Assembly (NCBI RefSeq): GCF_015773195.1
Contig: NZ_JADWYK010000002.1
Location: 310,001-374,000, forward strand
DNA from: Hymenobacter guriensis
GTDB lineage: Bacteria; Bacteroidota; Bacteroidia; Cytophagales; Hymenobacteraceae
Length of the DNA: 64,000 bases
Reading direction: 5' to 3'
The notes under the pieces are model-generated. The model ran no database searches, was not told the DNA's origin, and saw nothing but the letters and a program-made list of their open reading frames with translations. Position numbers and translations under genes: made by a program. Numbering within the stretch: the first letter of the stretch is position 1; the number at the start of each line of letters is the position of its first letter. Shown here piece after piece: positions 1 through 8,480 of this stretch.

Positions 1-1782
1 GCCCAGCCTTCCAACCCGGTTTTCTTCACGATTGTCTATGGCCTGAACCTGGGTTTGTTCATCGTGTTTCTGGCGTACACCTGCTACACCTGGCGGGCAC
101 TGGTGCTGTTTCGGGCGCCGCAGCTGGTGCATAAGCAGTGGCTGTGGTTTGAGCTGATTCTGGGCGCCACCCTCTTGCTGCGCCTGCTCTATATCGATAT
201 CCCAGCTATGCTGGCCGGTATCATTCTGGGCGGTGTTGCGGCGTTTGGCGTGTACCTGAGCACGCACCAGCGCTGGGTGGCTTATCTCAACCGCCGCCAG
301 AAGTTCGTGGTGATTATGCTGCAGCTGGCGCTGCTGCTTTCCCTGGGCATTTTCTGCGTGTATTTCCTGCGCATTCAGTTCGACCCGCTGCTGGTAGCGC
401 CGGAGCCCCAGCACGCATTCCTGATGCTTACGGTATTCTTCGCCGCGTTTTATGCGCTCATGGGCATGCTCGTCACGCTGTTCAACCTGCCCACGGCGGG
501 CGTGTTTGAGCAGAAGCGCGAGGAAATGCTGAACATGCAGCGCCTCACCCAGGAAATCCAGCGCGGCCAGACGGAAGCCGAAATCTATCAGACCCTGCTG
601 GACGCTGCCGTGCAAACCCTCGATGCCGATGCCGCCTGGTTGCGCATAGACGGCTCGCCTGGTTACCTGGGCCAGCTGCACAATATTGAAGCTGAGCAGG
701 CCGAATCCGTGCGCGCGCTGCTGGACTCGTACAGCATCACCGAAATCGACTACCTCAACAATGACCTGGGCGGCAGCACCGGCTTCCAGCAGCTGAATCT
801 GCCGTTCAACTCCCTGCTCATGATGCCGCTTCGCTCGCAGAAGCACCTGTATGGGGCCTTGTTTCTGTTCCGGGAGCCACGTCAGGGCTTCGAGCGCGAA
901 AACCTGAGCGTACTGCAAACCTTCGTTAGCCAGACGATGCTCAGCGTGGAAAACCTCCAGCTCACGCAGGCTGCCATCCAGAACGAACGGTACAAGGAGG
1001 AGCTGAAGCTAGCCAGCTCGGTGCAGGACAGCCTTATTCCGAAGACCCTGCCGACCGACAACTGGTTTGAAATCAGCTCCCACGCCCAGGCGGCCCGGGA
1101 AGTAGGCGGCGACTTCTACGACTTTCTGCACCTGCCGGGCCGCCGCCTAGCCATTCTCATCGGCGACGTATCAGGCAAGGGCGTGACAGCAGCCTTCCAC
1201 ATGGCCCAGATGAAAGGCATTTTCCACGCTTTGATGCAGGAAAACCCGCTGGCCAAGGACGATAAGGACCGGTTCCCGCTGCCCAGCAAGTTTATGGCTA
1301 TGGCCAACCGGGCGCTGGTTCACTGCCTCGAAGCCTCCTCATTTATCACCGCCTCGCTCTACATCGTCGACTATGAGAACGGGGGCTTTGTGTTTGCGCG
1401 GGCCGGCCACTGCCATACGCTCTATTATCACTCTCTGAAGGAAGAAGTGTCGTACTTCCGCTCTACCGGCCTGGGCCTGGGCATCATTCGGACCGACGGC
1501 TACGAGAAACACATCAAAAACCAGTTCTACGACTACAACCCCGGCGACGTGATGGTGATTTACACCGACGGCATCGTGGAAGCCCGCGACGGGAACAAGG
1601 AAGAGTACGGGGAGGAGCGCCTGCTGGCCATGCTGGAAAAAACGTATTACCTGGAAGCCGACCAGATCAAGCAGGCTATTCTCGACGACCTCAACGAGTT
1701 CAGCTACGGCCAGCCTATCCACGACGACCAGACCCTGCTGGTTATTAAGTTCAAAACGTCCCAACCCACTAGTCCAGCTTAA
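1..1782 (+). CDS. Membrane SpoIIE/RsbU-type PP2C phosphatase with GAF domain (5' partial)
   Basis: The frame is open from base 1, so the true start lies upstream of the window; a TTG at 55 is unlikely to be the real start. The first ~165 visible residues are strongly hydrophobic and should form several membrane segments. A GAF-like sensor region follows at about 195-315. The SpoIIE/PP2C domain begins near 335, with the Asp motifs VGGDFYDF, GDVSGKG, YTDG and DDQTLL that bind the metal pair. By family knowledge (RsbU), it should dephosphorylate a STAS antagonist in response to a signal. The STAS gene starts 14 bp downstream and an RsbW-like kinase follows, which supports this. The family call is secure; the signal sensed is unknown. 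Confidence 0.9.
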   Translation, partial: AQPSNPVFFTIVYGLNLGLFIVFLAYTCYTWRALVLFRAPQLVHKQWLWFELILGATLLLRLLYIDIPAMLAGIILGGVAAFGVYLSTHQRWVAYLNRRQKFVVIMLQLALLLSLGIFCVYFLRIQFDPLLVAPEPQHAFLMLTVFFAAFYALMGMLVTLFNLPTAGVFEQKREEMLNMQRLTQEIQRGQTEAEIYQTLLDAAVQTLDADAAWLRIDGSPGYLGQLHNIEAEQAESVRALLDSYSITEIDYLNNDLGGSTGFQQLNLPFNSLLMMPLRSQKHLYGALFLFREPRQGFERENLSVLQTFVSQTMLSVENLQLTQAAIQNERYKEELKLASSVQDSLIPKTLPTDNWFEISSHAQAAREVGGDFYDFLHLPGRRLAILIGDVSGKGVTAAFHMAQMKGIFHALMQENPLAKDDKDRFPLPSKFMAMANRALVHCLEASSFITASLYIVDYENGGFVFARAGHCHTLYYHSLKEEVSYFRSTGLGLGIIRTDGYEKHIKNQFYDYNPGDVMVIYTDGIVEARDGNKEEYGEERLLAMLEKTYYLEADQIKQAILDDLNEFSYGQPIHDDQTLLVIKFKTSQPTSPA

Positions 1783-1796
1783 CGTAAGCAAGCGCT

Positions 1797-2126
1797 ATGA
1801 AAATAACTCAAACCCCTTCGGACACCACGCTTACGCTAGTGCTTGATGGTGAGCTAGATGCCAGCTCGTCGGTTTTGCTCGATACGGAGCTTTCCAACCC
1901 GGCGGTGCTGAAATACCAGAAAGTCCTCATCGACTGCCAGCGGCTCAACTACATTTCTTCGGCCGGGTTAGGCGTTTTTATTTCGCATCTGCAGCGCTTT
2001 CAGGATGCCAACGTGAAGCTGGTTTTCTTCAACATGCAGGAAAAAGTGCACAACGTATTCGAAATTCTAGGGCTGGATAGTCTGATGACCATCGTGCCCT
2101 CGGAAACCGAGGCCGCCGCACTCTGA
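1797..2126 (+). CDS. STAS-domain anti-sigma factor antagonist (RsbV-like)
   Basis: The protein is 109 residues, the usual length for a single STAS domain. The phosphorylation loop reads YISSAGLGV; Ser55 aligns with the serine phosphorylated in RsbV/SpoIIAA. When dephosphorylated, such proteins bind an RsbW-type kinase and free its partner. It lies 14 bp after a SpoIIE phosphatase and 28 bp before an RsbW-like ATPase, forming a complete phosphatase-antagonist-kinase set read as one operon. The final target is not encoded nearby. Confidence 0.92.
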   Translation: MKITQTPSDTTLTLVLDGELDASSSVLLDTELSNPAVLKYQKVLIDCQRLNYISSAGLGVFISHLQRFQDANVKLVFFNMQEKVHNVFEILGLDSLMTIVPSETEAAAL

Positions 2127-2154
2127 TTTTGTGTATTCGGTCGTCTCGTAGCAC

Positions 2155-2565
2155 ATGAAGAACGCCATCCGCATCAGTTGCGAACGTAGCAACCTGAAGG
2201 TAGTGCGCGACTTTGTGTCCGAATACCTCGCCGCGCTGGGCCAGAGCGAGCTGCGCGTCAATCAGATTGTGCTGGCGGTGGATGAAATCGTGGCCAACAT
2301 CGTAATTCATGCCAACGCCGAGGATGCCAGCAAGCATCTGGACGTGCGCCTGAACGTGGAAAACCAGGTTTTTCGGATTGAGCTGCGCGACCAGGGCTCG
2401 TCCTATTCCCCGGCTTCGTACCAGGAGCCCAACATGCCGGAGTACATCCAGCAGGGCCGCAAGGGCGGTATGGGCATGGCGCTGGTCAACCGCCTGATGG
2501 ACCGGGTGGAGTTTACCCAGCACGGCGACTACAACATCTGCCGGCTCTACAAGCAGCTTATCTGA
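2155..2565 (+). CDS. RsbW-like anti-sigma regulatory serine kinase (HATPase fold)
   Basis: The 136-residue protein is a stand-alone GHKL/HATPase domain. The N-box AVDEIVANIVIHA holds the catalytic Glu44 and Mg-binding Asn48, and the G-box GGMGMALVNRLMD sits near residue 105. RsbW/SpoIIAB proteins phosphorylate the STAS antagonist and sequester a partner, classically a sigma factor. It is the last gene of the three-gene partner-switching operon. No SigB-like gene is adjacent, so the regulated partner may be a distant sigma factor or another protein. Confidence 0.9.
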   Translation: MKNAIRISCERSNLKVVRDFVSEYLAALGQSELRVNQIVLAVDEIVANIVIHANAEDASKHLDVRLNVENQVFRIELRDQGSSYSPASYQEPNMPEYIQQGRKGGMGMALVNRLMDRVEFTQHGDYNICRLYKQLI

Positions 2566-2589
2566 ACCCGCCACGCGTGGTTCCTGTAC

Positions 2590-2613
2590 GCACCCTGCCC
2601 GGCGGCAGGGTGC
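2590..2613 (+). terminator. Hairpin after the partner-switching operon
   Basis: A 10-bp perfect stem (GCACCCTGCC / GGCAGGGTGC) with a 4-nt loop lies 25 bp past the kinase stop, followed by only a short T run (TTTCGT). It is probably a weak intrinsic terminator. Confidence 0.5.
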
Positions 2614-2726
2614 TTTCGTATACGCCCCACCGACCAAAAAAAATCCGTAAAATTGCGTCTGTCGGCCGCCTGCGCGCCGGGCAATTCCCTGCCTTTGCCG
2701 ACGTTATGAGCTTTCTACTCCCCTGT

Positions 2727-5018
2727 ATGCGCACACGCATTCTTTTCGCCGGAGCCGCCGCAGTGCTGCTAGCCGGGTGTCAAACCTCCAAACCCACCAC
2801 GGCCGCCAAGCAGCCGGTTCTCGAAACCCTCGGCACCCACGAAGTGCCGGTTTCCGAATTTGCCTACGTTTATCGCAAGAACAACGCCTCGGCCCCCGAG
2901 GCCGGCACCCGCGCCAGCGTGCAGGAGTACCTGGACTTGTACACCAACTTCCGGCTGAAAGTGCTGGAAGCCGAAGCCCGCGGCCTCGACACCACCCAGG
3001 CTTTTCGGCAGGAGCTGGAAGGCTACAAGCAGCAGCTGGCCCAGCCCTACCTCACCGAGAAAAGCGTGACCGATAAGCTGGTGCGCGAGGCCTACGACCG
3101 GATGAGCAAGGAAATCAATGCGGCGCACATTCTGGTGCGCGTAGCTCCCGATGCCGACCCCAAAGACACCCTGGCCGCCTATCAGAAGCTGCAGGCTCTG
3201 CGCCAGCGCGTGAGCGGCGGGGAAGACTTTTATAAAGTAGCCGCCGAAGCTTCAGAAGACCCCTCGGCCAAGGAAAACGGCGGCCGCCTGGGCTACTTCA
3301 CGGCTATGCAAATGGTGTATCCGTTCGAGTCGGCCGCGTTCAAAACTCCGGCCGGGCAGGTTTCGCAGCCCGTTCGCACCCGCTTCGGCTACCACATTAT
3401 CAAGGTAAACGAAGTGCGGCCCGCCCAGGGCGAAATCAAGGTGGCACACCTCATGATTCGGGCCACGCCCGGCATGCCTGCTGCCGACTCGGTGACGGCC
3501 AAGAAGAAGATTGACGAACTCTACAGCCGCCTGCAGAAAGGCGAAAACTGGGAAAAGCTCGTGGGCCAGTTCTCGGAAGACGTGGGCTCCGCCGCCAACG
3601 CGGGGGAGTTGCCGCCCTTCAGCACCGGCCGCATGATTCCGTCGTTTGAGGAAGCTGCCTACCGCCTACAGAAGCCCGGCGACCTGTCTACGCCCGTGCA
3701 GACGCCCTACGGCTGGCACGTGATTAAGCTTATCGGCAAGCAGCAGCTGCCTTCCTTCGAGGAGATGGAACCCACGCTGAAAAGCAAGGTTTCAAAGGAC
3801 TCCCGCTCGGAGCTGAACCGGGAAGCTTTCCTCAAGCGCATCCGTCAGGAAAACCAGTTCACCGAAAACAAAGCCGCACTGGACTACGCGTTCAGCAAAG
3901 CCGATACGTCCTTGACCAACGGCCGCTTCAAATACACCGTGCCCGCTACGGCCGTAAAGGCTCAGAAAGGCAAAGTAACCGACGAAACCGCGCTGTTTAC
4001 CATCAAAGGCAAGGAGTACTCCACCAAGGACTTCCTGACCTACGTGCAGCAAAACCAGCGCGCCCGCCCCGGTGCCGACGCACGCCACACCATGCAGCTG
4101 CTCTACGACCAGTACGTGAACCAGACGCTGACCGACTTCGAGAAGTCGAACCTGGAAGCCAAGTATGAGGACTACCGCATGCTGGTGAAGGAGTACCGCG
4201 ACGGGATTCTGCTGTTTCAGCTGATGGACGAGAAAGTATGGTCGAAAGCGGTGGAAGACACGGCGGGCCTGCAGAAGTTCTTCGCAGCCAACCAGGCCAA
4301 CTATCAGTGGGCGCCCCGGGTGCAGGCCACCGTGGTAAGCGCCGCCTCCCCGCAGTTGCTGACGCAGGCCCAGAAGCTGCTGGCTACGGGCCAGTATCCG
4401 GTGAAGCGCACCGTGCCTGCCAGCGTAACCTTCAAAGCCAACACTGCGGAACTCACCAAAGCCGGCCAGGATGCCCTGGACCGCCTGGCAACAAGCCTCA
4501 GTAACGATACGGCCCTGACGGTGCGCGTAACCGGCCAGATAAAGCGTGGTGAAACCGCCACGCTAGCCAAGCGCCGCGCTACCCGTGTAGCCGACTACCT
4601 GAAAAGCAAGCAAGTAGCCGCCGGCCAGATTACGACCAACACCAACGCTCGCCCCGTCGCCAGCACCGCTTTGCTCAGCGTAACCACCTCGGCCCTGACC
4701 GGGCTGGAGGAAGCCCTGAACGAGCAGAACCCGCTGGCCGTGAAAGTAGAGCAGCGCCCCTACCAGAAAGGCGACAGCAAAGTAGTGGACGCCCTGCCCC
4801 AGCAGAAAGGCACCTACACCACCCAGCAGGATGGCCGCTACTACTTTGTGCGAGTTGAGGAAGTGCTGCCTGCCGGCCCCAAAAGCCTGGCCGATGCGCG
4901 CGGCCAGGCCACGGCCGACTACCAGAACTACCTAGAAAAAGAGTGGATTGCCGAGCTTCGCCAGAAATACCCCGTGAGCATCAACCAGACCGAAGTCGAC
5001 AAGCTCATCACGAAGTAA
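2727..5018 (+). CDS. Lipoprotein peptidylprolyl isomerase, two parvulin domains plus OmpA-like segment
   Basis: The ATG at 2727 gives a typical lipoprotein signal (MRTRILFAG, lipobox LLAGC, Cys18). An in-frame ATG at 2706 is a possible longer start. Two parvulin (PpiC-type) domains are visible at bases ~3121-3414 (...RFGYHIIKV) and ~3442-3744 (...PYGWHVIKL), as in periplasmic SurA/PrsA chaperones that help fold outer-membrane proteins. The C-terminal third (bases ~4410-4640) holds a segment resembling an OmpA C-terminal domain (VTFKANTAELTKAGQDALDR, then RRATRVADYL), but the HTD part of the peptidoglycan motif is replaced. A second parvulin-type chaperone gene lies downstream at 5350. The PPIase call is strong; the OmpA-like reading is inference. 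Confidence 0.85.
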   Translation: MRTRILFAGAAAVLLAGCQTSKPTTAAKQPVLETLGTHEVPVSEFAYVYRKNNASAPEAGTRASVQEYLDLYTNFRLKVLEAEARGLDTTQAFRQELEGYKQQLAQPYLTEKSVTDKLVREAYDRMSKEINAAHILVRVAPDADPKDTLAAYQKLQALRQRVSGGEDFYKVAAEASEDPSAKENGGRLGYFTAMQMVYPFESAAFKTPAGQVSQPVRTRFGYHIIKVNEVRPAQGEIKVAHLMIRATPGMPAADSVTAKKKIDELYSRLQKGENWEKLVGQFSEDVGSAANAGELPPFSTGRMIPSFEEAAYRLQKPGDLSTPVQTPYGWHVIKLIGKQQLPSFEEMEPTLKSKVSKDSRSELNREAFLKRIRQENQFTENKAALDYAFSKADTSLTNGRFKYTVPATAVKAQKGKVTDETALFTIKGKEYSTKDFLTYVQQNQRARPGADARHTMQLLYDQYVNQTLTDFEKSNLEAKYEDYRMLVKEYRDGILLFQLMDEKVWSKAVEDTAGLQKFFAANQANYQWAPRVQATVVSAASPQLLTQAQKLLATGQYPVKRTVPASVTFKANTAELTKAGQDALDRLATSLSNDTALTVRVTGQIKRGETATLAKRRATRVADYLKSKQVAAGQITTNTNARPVASTALLSVTTSALTGLEEALNEQNPLAVKVEQRPYQKGDSKVVDALPQQKGTYTTQQDGRYYFVRVEEVLPAGPKSLADARGQATADYQNYLEKEWIAELRQKYPVSINQTEVDKLITK

Positions 5019-5040
5019 GTTGTCAGTTCATAGCTGCCCA

Positions 5041-5130
5041 TCATGCCGAGCAAAGCCGAAGCATCTCAGTAGTTTGGTAACCATTCTCCTAACCTCAGCA
5101 TTCGAAATACTTCGGCTTTGCTCGGCATGA
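5041..5130. repeat. REP-like intergenic palindrome (21-bp arms)
   Basis: The arm at 5041-5061 (TCATGCCGAGCAAAGCCGAA plus G) is perfectly complementary to 5110-5130, with a 48-nt loop. From memory, words of the CATGC(C/T)GAGC...GAAGCAT type recur as extragenic palindromes in Bacteroidetes, so this is probably one copy of a dispersed repeat. No second copy was seen in this window. Confidence 0.7.
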
Positions 5131-5140
5131 CAAAAACCAA

Positions 5141-5176
5141 CAAACGCCTCGGCCAAGACTGGTTGAGGCGTTTTTG
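5141..5176 (+). terminator. Rho-independent terminator
   Basis: AAACGCCTC pairs with GAGGCGTTT around a 14-nt loop and ends in a T5 run. It lies between the two chaperone genes and should stop transcription of the upstream one. Confidence 0.75.
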
Positions 5177-5349
5177 TCTGTAGTCGGTGCAACGTTGCAG
5201 GGTGTTTGCGGCCTCTTTTGGCCGGCGGGCCGGGGCTTTTTGCCGGAGAACGTAATTATGATGAAATTTACGGGCGACTTTGGGCGTTTCCGGGTCAGTG
5301 AGCCGGCCTCGGCTGTTTGCCGTCCGCGGCTTTTCTTTAGGTAATTCTC

Positions 5350-6738
5350 ATGACTGATTTTTTGCGTACCTCGGCCCGCGTGGCCGTGCTGGCCGCTGGG
5401 CTGGTAGCTGGTGTGGCCGGCAGCACGTTTGCCCAGCTGGGTATAGGCCGGCCGGTGGCCCGCCAGATTGTGGACGGCATCATCGTGAAGGTCGACAACC
5501 AGATTGTGCTTCGCTCCGACGTGGAGTTTGCCTACCTGCAGGAGCAGGCCCGCGCCGAGGGGAAAGCCTTGCCGCTGGACCTCAAGTGCCAGATTTTGCA
5601 GGGCATTGTGCTGAACAAGCTCCTGCTGGCCAAGGCCGAAACCGACTCCGTGGTGGTGGACGACAGCCGGGTGCGCGACGAGCTGGACCGCCGCATGAAC
5701 TACTTCATTCAGCAGATCGGCTCCGAGAAAAAGCTCGAGGAGTACTACAACAAGCCCATCCGTCAGCTCAAGGAAGAGCTGCGCACCCAGGTAAAAGAGC
5801 AGCTGGTAACGCAGAAAATGCAGGACGAAATTTCCGGCAAAGTATCCGTAACGCCCCGGGAAGTACGCCAGTTTTTCGCCCGCATTCCCAAGGACTCCCT
5901 GCCTTACTACTCCACCGAAGTGGAAATCGGGCAGATTGTGAAGCTGGCTAAAACCAACTCCAAGGCCAAGCAGGAAACGCAAGCCAAGCTCAACGATATT
6001 CGGGCGCGGATTGTAGGTGGCGAAGATTTTGCCACCCTGGCCAAGCAGTATTCCGAAGACCCTGGCTCGGGCAAGGAAGGCGGCTACCTGGGCTTTTTCA
6101 AGCGCAAGGAGCTGGTACCGGAGTACGAAGCGGCCGCGCTGCGCCTGGAGCCGGGCGGTATTTCGCCGGTAGTGGAGTCGCAGTTCGGCTTCCACATCAT
6201 TCAACTCATTGAGCGCAAGGGCGACAGTTATTCCACCCGCCACATCCTGCTCAAGCCCGCCGCCGCTACCGCCGACGTGAGCGAGGCCGGCCAGGAGCTA
6301 GCCAAGCTGCGTGCCCGTATTCTGGGCGACAGTATCTCCTTTGCCAAAGCCGCCAAGGACTTTTCCGACGACAAGTTCACCGGCGCCAGCGGGGGTCTGC
6401 TGCAAAACCGGCAGGAAGGCGGTTCGTTTTTGCCGCTAGATAAGCTTGACCCGGCCATCTTCTTTACCATTGATACGATGAAGGTGGGCAGCATCACGCC
6501 GCCCCTGCCCTACCGCACCGACGACGGCAAGGATGCTGTGCGCCTTATCTGGCTGAAGTCGAATACGCCGCCGCACCAGGCCAACCTCAAGGACGACTAC
6601 CAGAAGATTGCCCAGGCCGCCCTCAATGAAAAGAAAAACAAGGCGCTGGATGACTGGTTCCTGAAAAACCGCGGCTCCGTTTTCATCGAAGTAGACCCCG
6701 AGTATACTGGCTGCAAGTTGCTGGACGCGGTAAACTAG
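5350..6738 (+). CDS. SurA-like periplasmic chaperone, two parvulin domains
   Basis: The 462-residue product starts with a signal peptide ending near GSTFAQ. A SurA-type N-terminal region follows (~35-185), then parvulin domain 1 (~195-292, ending FGFHIIQLIE) and a more divergent parvulin domain 2 (~296-400, starting YSTRHILLKP). The order matches SurA, which escorts unfolded beta-barrel proteins through the periplasm. It follows another parvulin-type lipoprotein gene, and a terminator separates them, so they may be transcribed independently. Assignment to the SurA family is firm; clients are not deducible. Confidence 0.9.
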   Translation: MTDFLRTSARVAVLAAGLVAGVAGSTFAQLGIGRPVARQIVDGIIVKVDNQIVLRSDVEFAYLQEQARAEGKALPLDLKCQILQGIVLNKLLLAKAETDSVVVDDSRVRDELDRRMNYFIQQIGSEKKLEEYYNKPIRQLKEELRTQVKEQLVTQKMQDEISGKVSVTPREVRQFFARIPKDSLPYYSTEVEIGQIVKLAKTNSKAKQETQAKLNDIRARIVGGEDFATLAKQYSEDPGSGKEGGYLGFFKRKELVPEYEAAALRLEPGGISPVVESQFGFHIIQLIERKGDSYSTRHILLKPAAATADVSEAGQELAKLRARILGDSISFAKAAKDFSDDKFTGASGGLLQNRQEGGSFLPLDKLDPAIFFTIDTMKVGSITPPLPYRTDDGKDAVRLIWLKSNTPPHQANLKDDYQKIAQAALNEKKNKALDDWFLKNRGSVFIEVDPEYTGCKLLDAVN

Positions 6739-6857
6739 TTTTCGGCTACCTTCATTTCTGAAAAAGCTAAACCGGCAAGCAACCTGCTTGGCCATTCTTA
6801 GTTGTTGGTTGTACGTAAGCCAGTCTGCAACTAAAGCCCATAATCAACAGCTCTTCT

Positions 6858-7820
6858 ATGCCTTTTGCCTCCGATAAAGAAGCCGCCGACGCACTGGCCA
6901 ATTCGTACCGTACGTTGCGCCAGGAAATCGGCAAGGTCATTATCGGACAGGACGATGTGGTGCGGCTGGTGCTGACGGCGGTGTTTTCGCAGGGCCACTG
7001 CCTGCTGGTGGGTGTACCGGGCCTGGCCAAAACGCTGCTCATCCAAACCATTGCCGACTCGCTGGACCTCTCGTTCAACCGCATCCAGTTTACCCCGGAT
7101 CTGATGCCTTCGGACATTGTAGGCTCCGAAACGATGAACCAGCAACGGGATTTTCACTTCGTGAAGGGGCCCGTTTTCGCCAACATCGTGCTGGCCGACG
7201 AAATCAACCGTACGCCGCCCAAAACCCAGGCCGCTCTGCTCGAAAGCATGCAGGAGTACGCCGTGACGGTGGCCGGACAACGCTACCCGCTGGAGCGCCC
7301 GTTCTTCGTGCTGGCTACGCAAAACCCCATCGAGCAGGAAGGCACTTACCCGCTGCCTGAGGCCCAGCTGGACCGCTTTATGTTCAACATCGAGTTGGGC
7401 TACCCCAGCTACGAGGCCGAGCTGCAAATCGTGAAGAACACCACGTCCGACCGTAAAGCTACCGTCAGCAAAATCCTGCACGCCTCCGAAATCCAGGCCT
7501 ATCAACAGCTGGTGCGCCGCGTGCCCGTGGCCGACAACGTGGTGGAATACGCCGTGGGGCTGGTGCACAAAACCCGCCCCGGCACGGCCCGTGCCGGCGG
7601 CCGCGCCTCGCAACTCCTGGAATGGGGCGCCGGGCCGCGGGCTTCGCAGCACCTCATTGTGGGTGCCAAGTGCAACGCCCTACTCAACGGCAAGTACTCG
7701 CCCGATATCGAAGACGTGCGCGCCGTAGCTTTGCCCATCCTACGACACCGCCTGGTGCGTAACTTTAAGGCTGAAGCCGAAGGCGTCACGGTCGAGCAAA
7801 TCGTGCAAGAGCTGCTTTGA
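6858..7820 (+). CDS. MoxR-family AAA+ ATPase
   Basis: The 320-residue protein shows Walker A GVPGLAKTLL (~52-61), Walker B LADEINR, sensor ATQNPIEQEG and the MoxR-typical PEAQLDRF. MoxR ATPases act as chaperones for maturation of partner proteins, usually a DUF58 or von Willebrand-A protein encoded next to them (Bat operons). Here the next gene is an unrelated 146-residue protein separated by a large inverted repeat, so this appears to be a MoxR without its usual partners nearby. Confidence 0.93.
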   Translation: MPFASDKEAADALANSYRTLRQEIGKVIIGQDDVVRLVLTAVFSQGHCLLVGVPGLAKTLLIQTIADSLDLSFNRIQFTPDLMPSDIVGSETMNQQRDFHFVKGPVFANIVLADEINRTPPKTQAALLESMQEYAVTVAGQRYPLERPFFVLATQNPIEQEGTYPLPEAQLDRFMFNIELGYPSYEAELQIVKNTTSDRKATVSKILHASEIQAYQQLVRRVPVADNVVEYAVGLVHKTRPGTARAGGRASQLLEWGAGPRASQHLIVGAKCNALLNGKYSPDIEDVRAVALPILRHRLVRNFKAEAEGVTVEQIVQELL

Positions 7821-7823
7821 GGC

Positions 7824-7943
7824 AATTCTGAATGTTGAATTATGAATTCTGAATTTGTAATTCGACAAGGCCAAGGCTGTCCCCGGGATACTACCCGGCG
7901 CAGCCCAAACTAATTCAGAATTCATAATTCAACATTCAGAATT
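7824..7943. repeat. Gap-filling inverted repeat, 32-bp perfect arms
   Basis: The arm at 7824-7855 is an exact reverse complement of 7912-7943, with a 56-nt loop. Each arm is AT-rich and internally repetitive (built from GAATTCTGAAT- and GAATTATG-like words), in contrast to the GC-rich surroundings. The element begins 3 nt after the MoxR stop and ends 5 nt before the next ATG. In RNA it would form a very long stem. See the group of analogous elements at 14573, 18316, 32831 and 59783. Confidence 0.9.
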
Positions 7944-7948
7944 CTATC

Positions 7949-8389
7949 ATGGAAGTCCCTGCTTACTACGCGCAGTTTGAGCGCAACCTGGCTATCATCC
8001 TCGACGCGCTGAAGGCCGGCCTCGACCTGCGCACGACTACGCTCGAAGTGTCGTTGCCGCTGGAAATCTACGTGCTCTGCGAGGTGCTCAACCAGGGTGG
8101 CGGCCAGTTCCGGCTTACTACTGATGGCCTGGCCCGCGTAGCCGAGTTTCAGGAGCAGTATCAGCAACAGGCCACGGCCACCGAAGGCATCATGCAGCGC
8201 CTGCTCGACGACAAGAAAGCCATGATGCGCACGCCCGAAGGCCGCGTGCTCACCAAGGAAATGCTGATCCGTCGACTGGAGTTCTTCAACGAAGCTGCCC
8301 GCCAGGTGAACGTGATGCGTACCCAAAGCTCCCTCGGCAGCCCTGCACAGGTGCGCTCCGGCATTGGCACGCTGAAAGTTCAGAAGTAG
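7949..8389 (+). CDS. Conserved-looking cytoplasmic protein of unknown function
   Basis: The 146-residue protein was not recognised. It has no signal peptide or membrane segment. It looks helical and charged, with a Gln/Glu-rich stretch around 70-90 and a basic C-terminus (GTLKVQK). Base composition matches the neighbours. It is preceded by the inverted repeat that separates it from the MoxR ATPase and followed by a strong terminator, so it may be co-expressed with MoxR; a functional link is only contextual. Confidence 0.75.
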   Translation: MEVPAYYAQFERNLAIILDALKAGLDLRTTTLEVSLPLEIYVLCEVLNQGGGQFRLTTDGLARVAEFQEQYQQQATATEGIMQRLLDDKKAMMRTPEGRVLTKEMLIRRLEFFNEAARQVNVMRTQSSLGSPAQVRSGIGTLKVQK

Positions 8390-8411
8390 GTTTCAGTTGC
8401 TACTGGCACTG

Positions 8412-8445
8412 AAAAGGCCGCTCCAGATTATGGAGCGGCCTTTTT
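8412..8445 (+). terminator. Rho-independent terminator
   Basis: AAAAGGCCGCTCC pairs with GGAGCGGCCTTTT around a 7-nt loop, followed by T residues. It closes the transcription unit ending at 8389. Confidence 0.85.
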
Positions 8446-8453
8446 ACTGTCGT

Positions 8454-8479
8454 AACAGCTGCGGCCCGACGCAGCTGTT
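8454..8479 (-). terminator. Hairpin after SDR gene
   Basis: AACAGCTGCG/CGCAGCTGTT is a perfect 10-bp stem with a 6-nt loop, just beyond the stop of the minus-strand SDR gene. It has no T tract, so termination here would probably rely on the adjacent hairpin at 8412-8445, which is symmetrical. Confidence 0.5.
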
Positions 8480-8480
8480 G

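Larger units (their letters stand above)
5019..5349. other. 331-bp intergenic region between the two parvulin genes
   Basis: It contains a 21-bp inverted repeat (5041-5130) and a rho-independent terminator (5141-5176). The remaining ~170 bp up to the next ATG hold no recognisable gene or perfect promoter match. Confidence 0.6.

Noticed and set aside
2653..2697. Possible TTG/TGCCTTTG promoter before the parvulin lipoprotein gene
   Set aside because: The spacing of about 34 bp between the two elements is far from the usual 17-23 bp.
5095..6243. Long 382-codon minus-strand open frame
   Set aside because: It lies opposite the SurA-like gene, which has clear domains; the translation is leucine/valine/histidine-rich shadow sequence typical of high-GC antisense frames.
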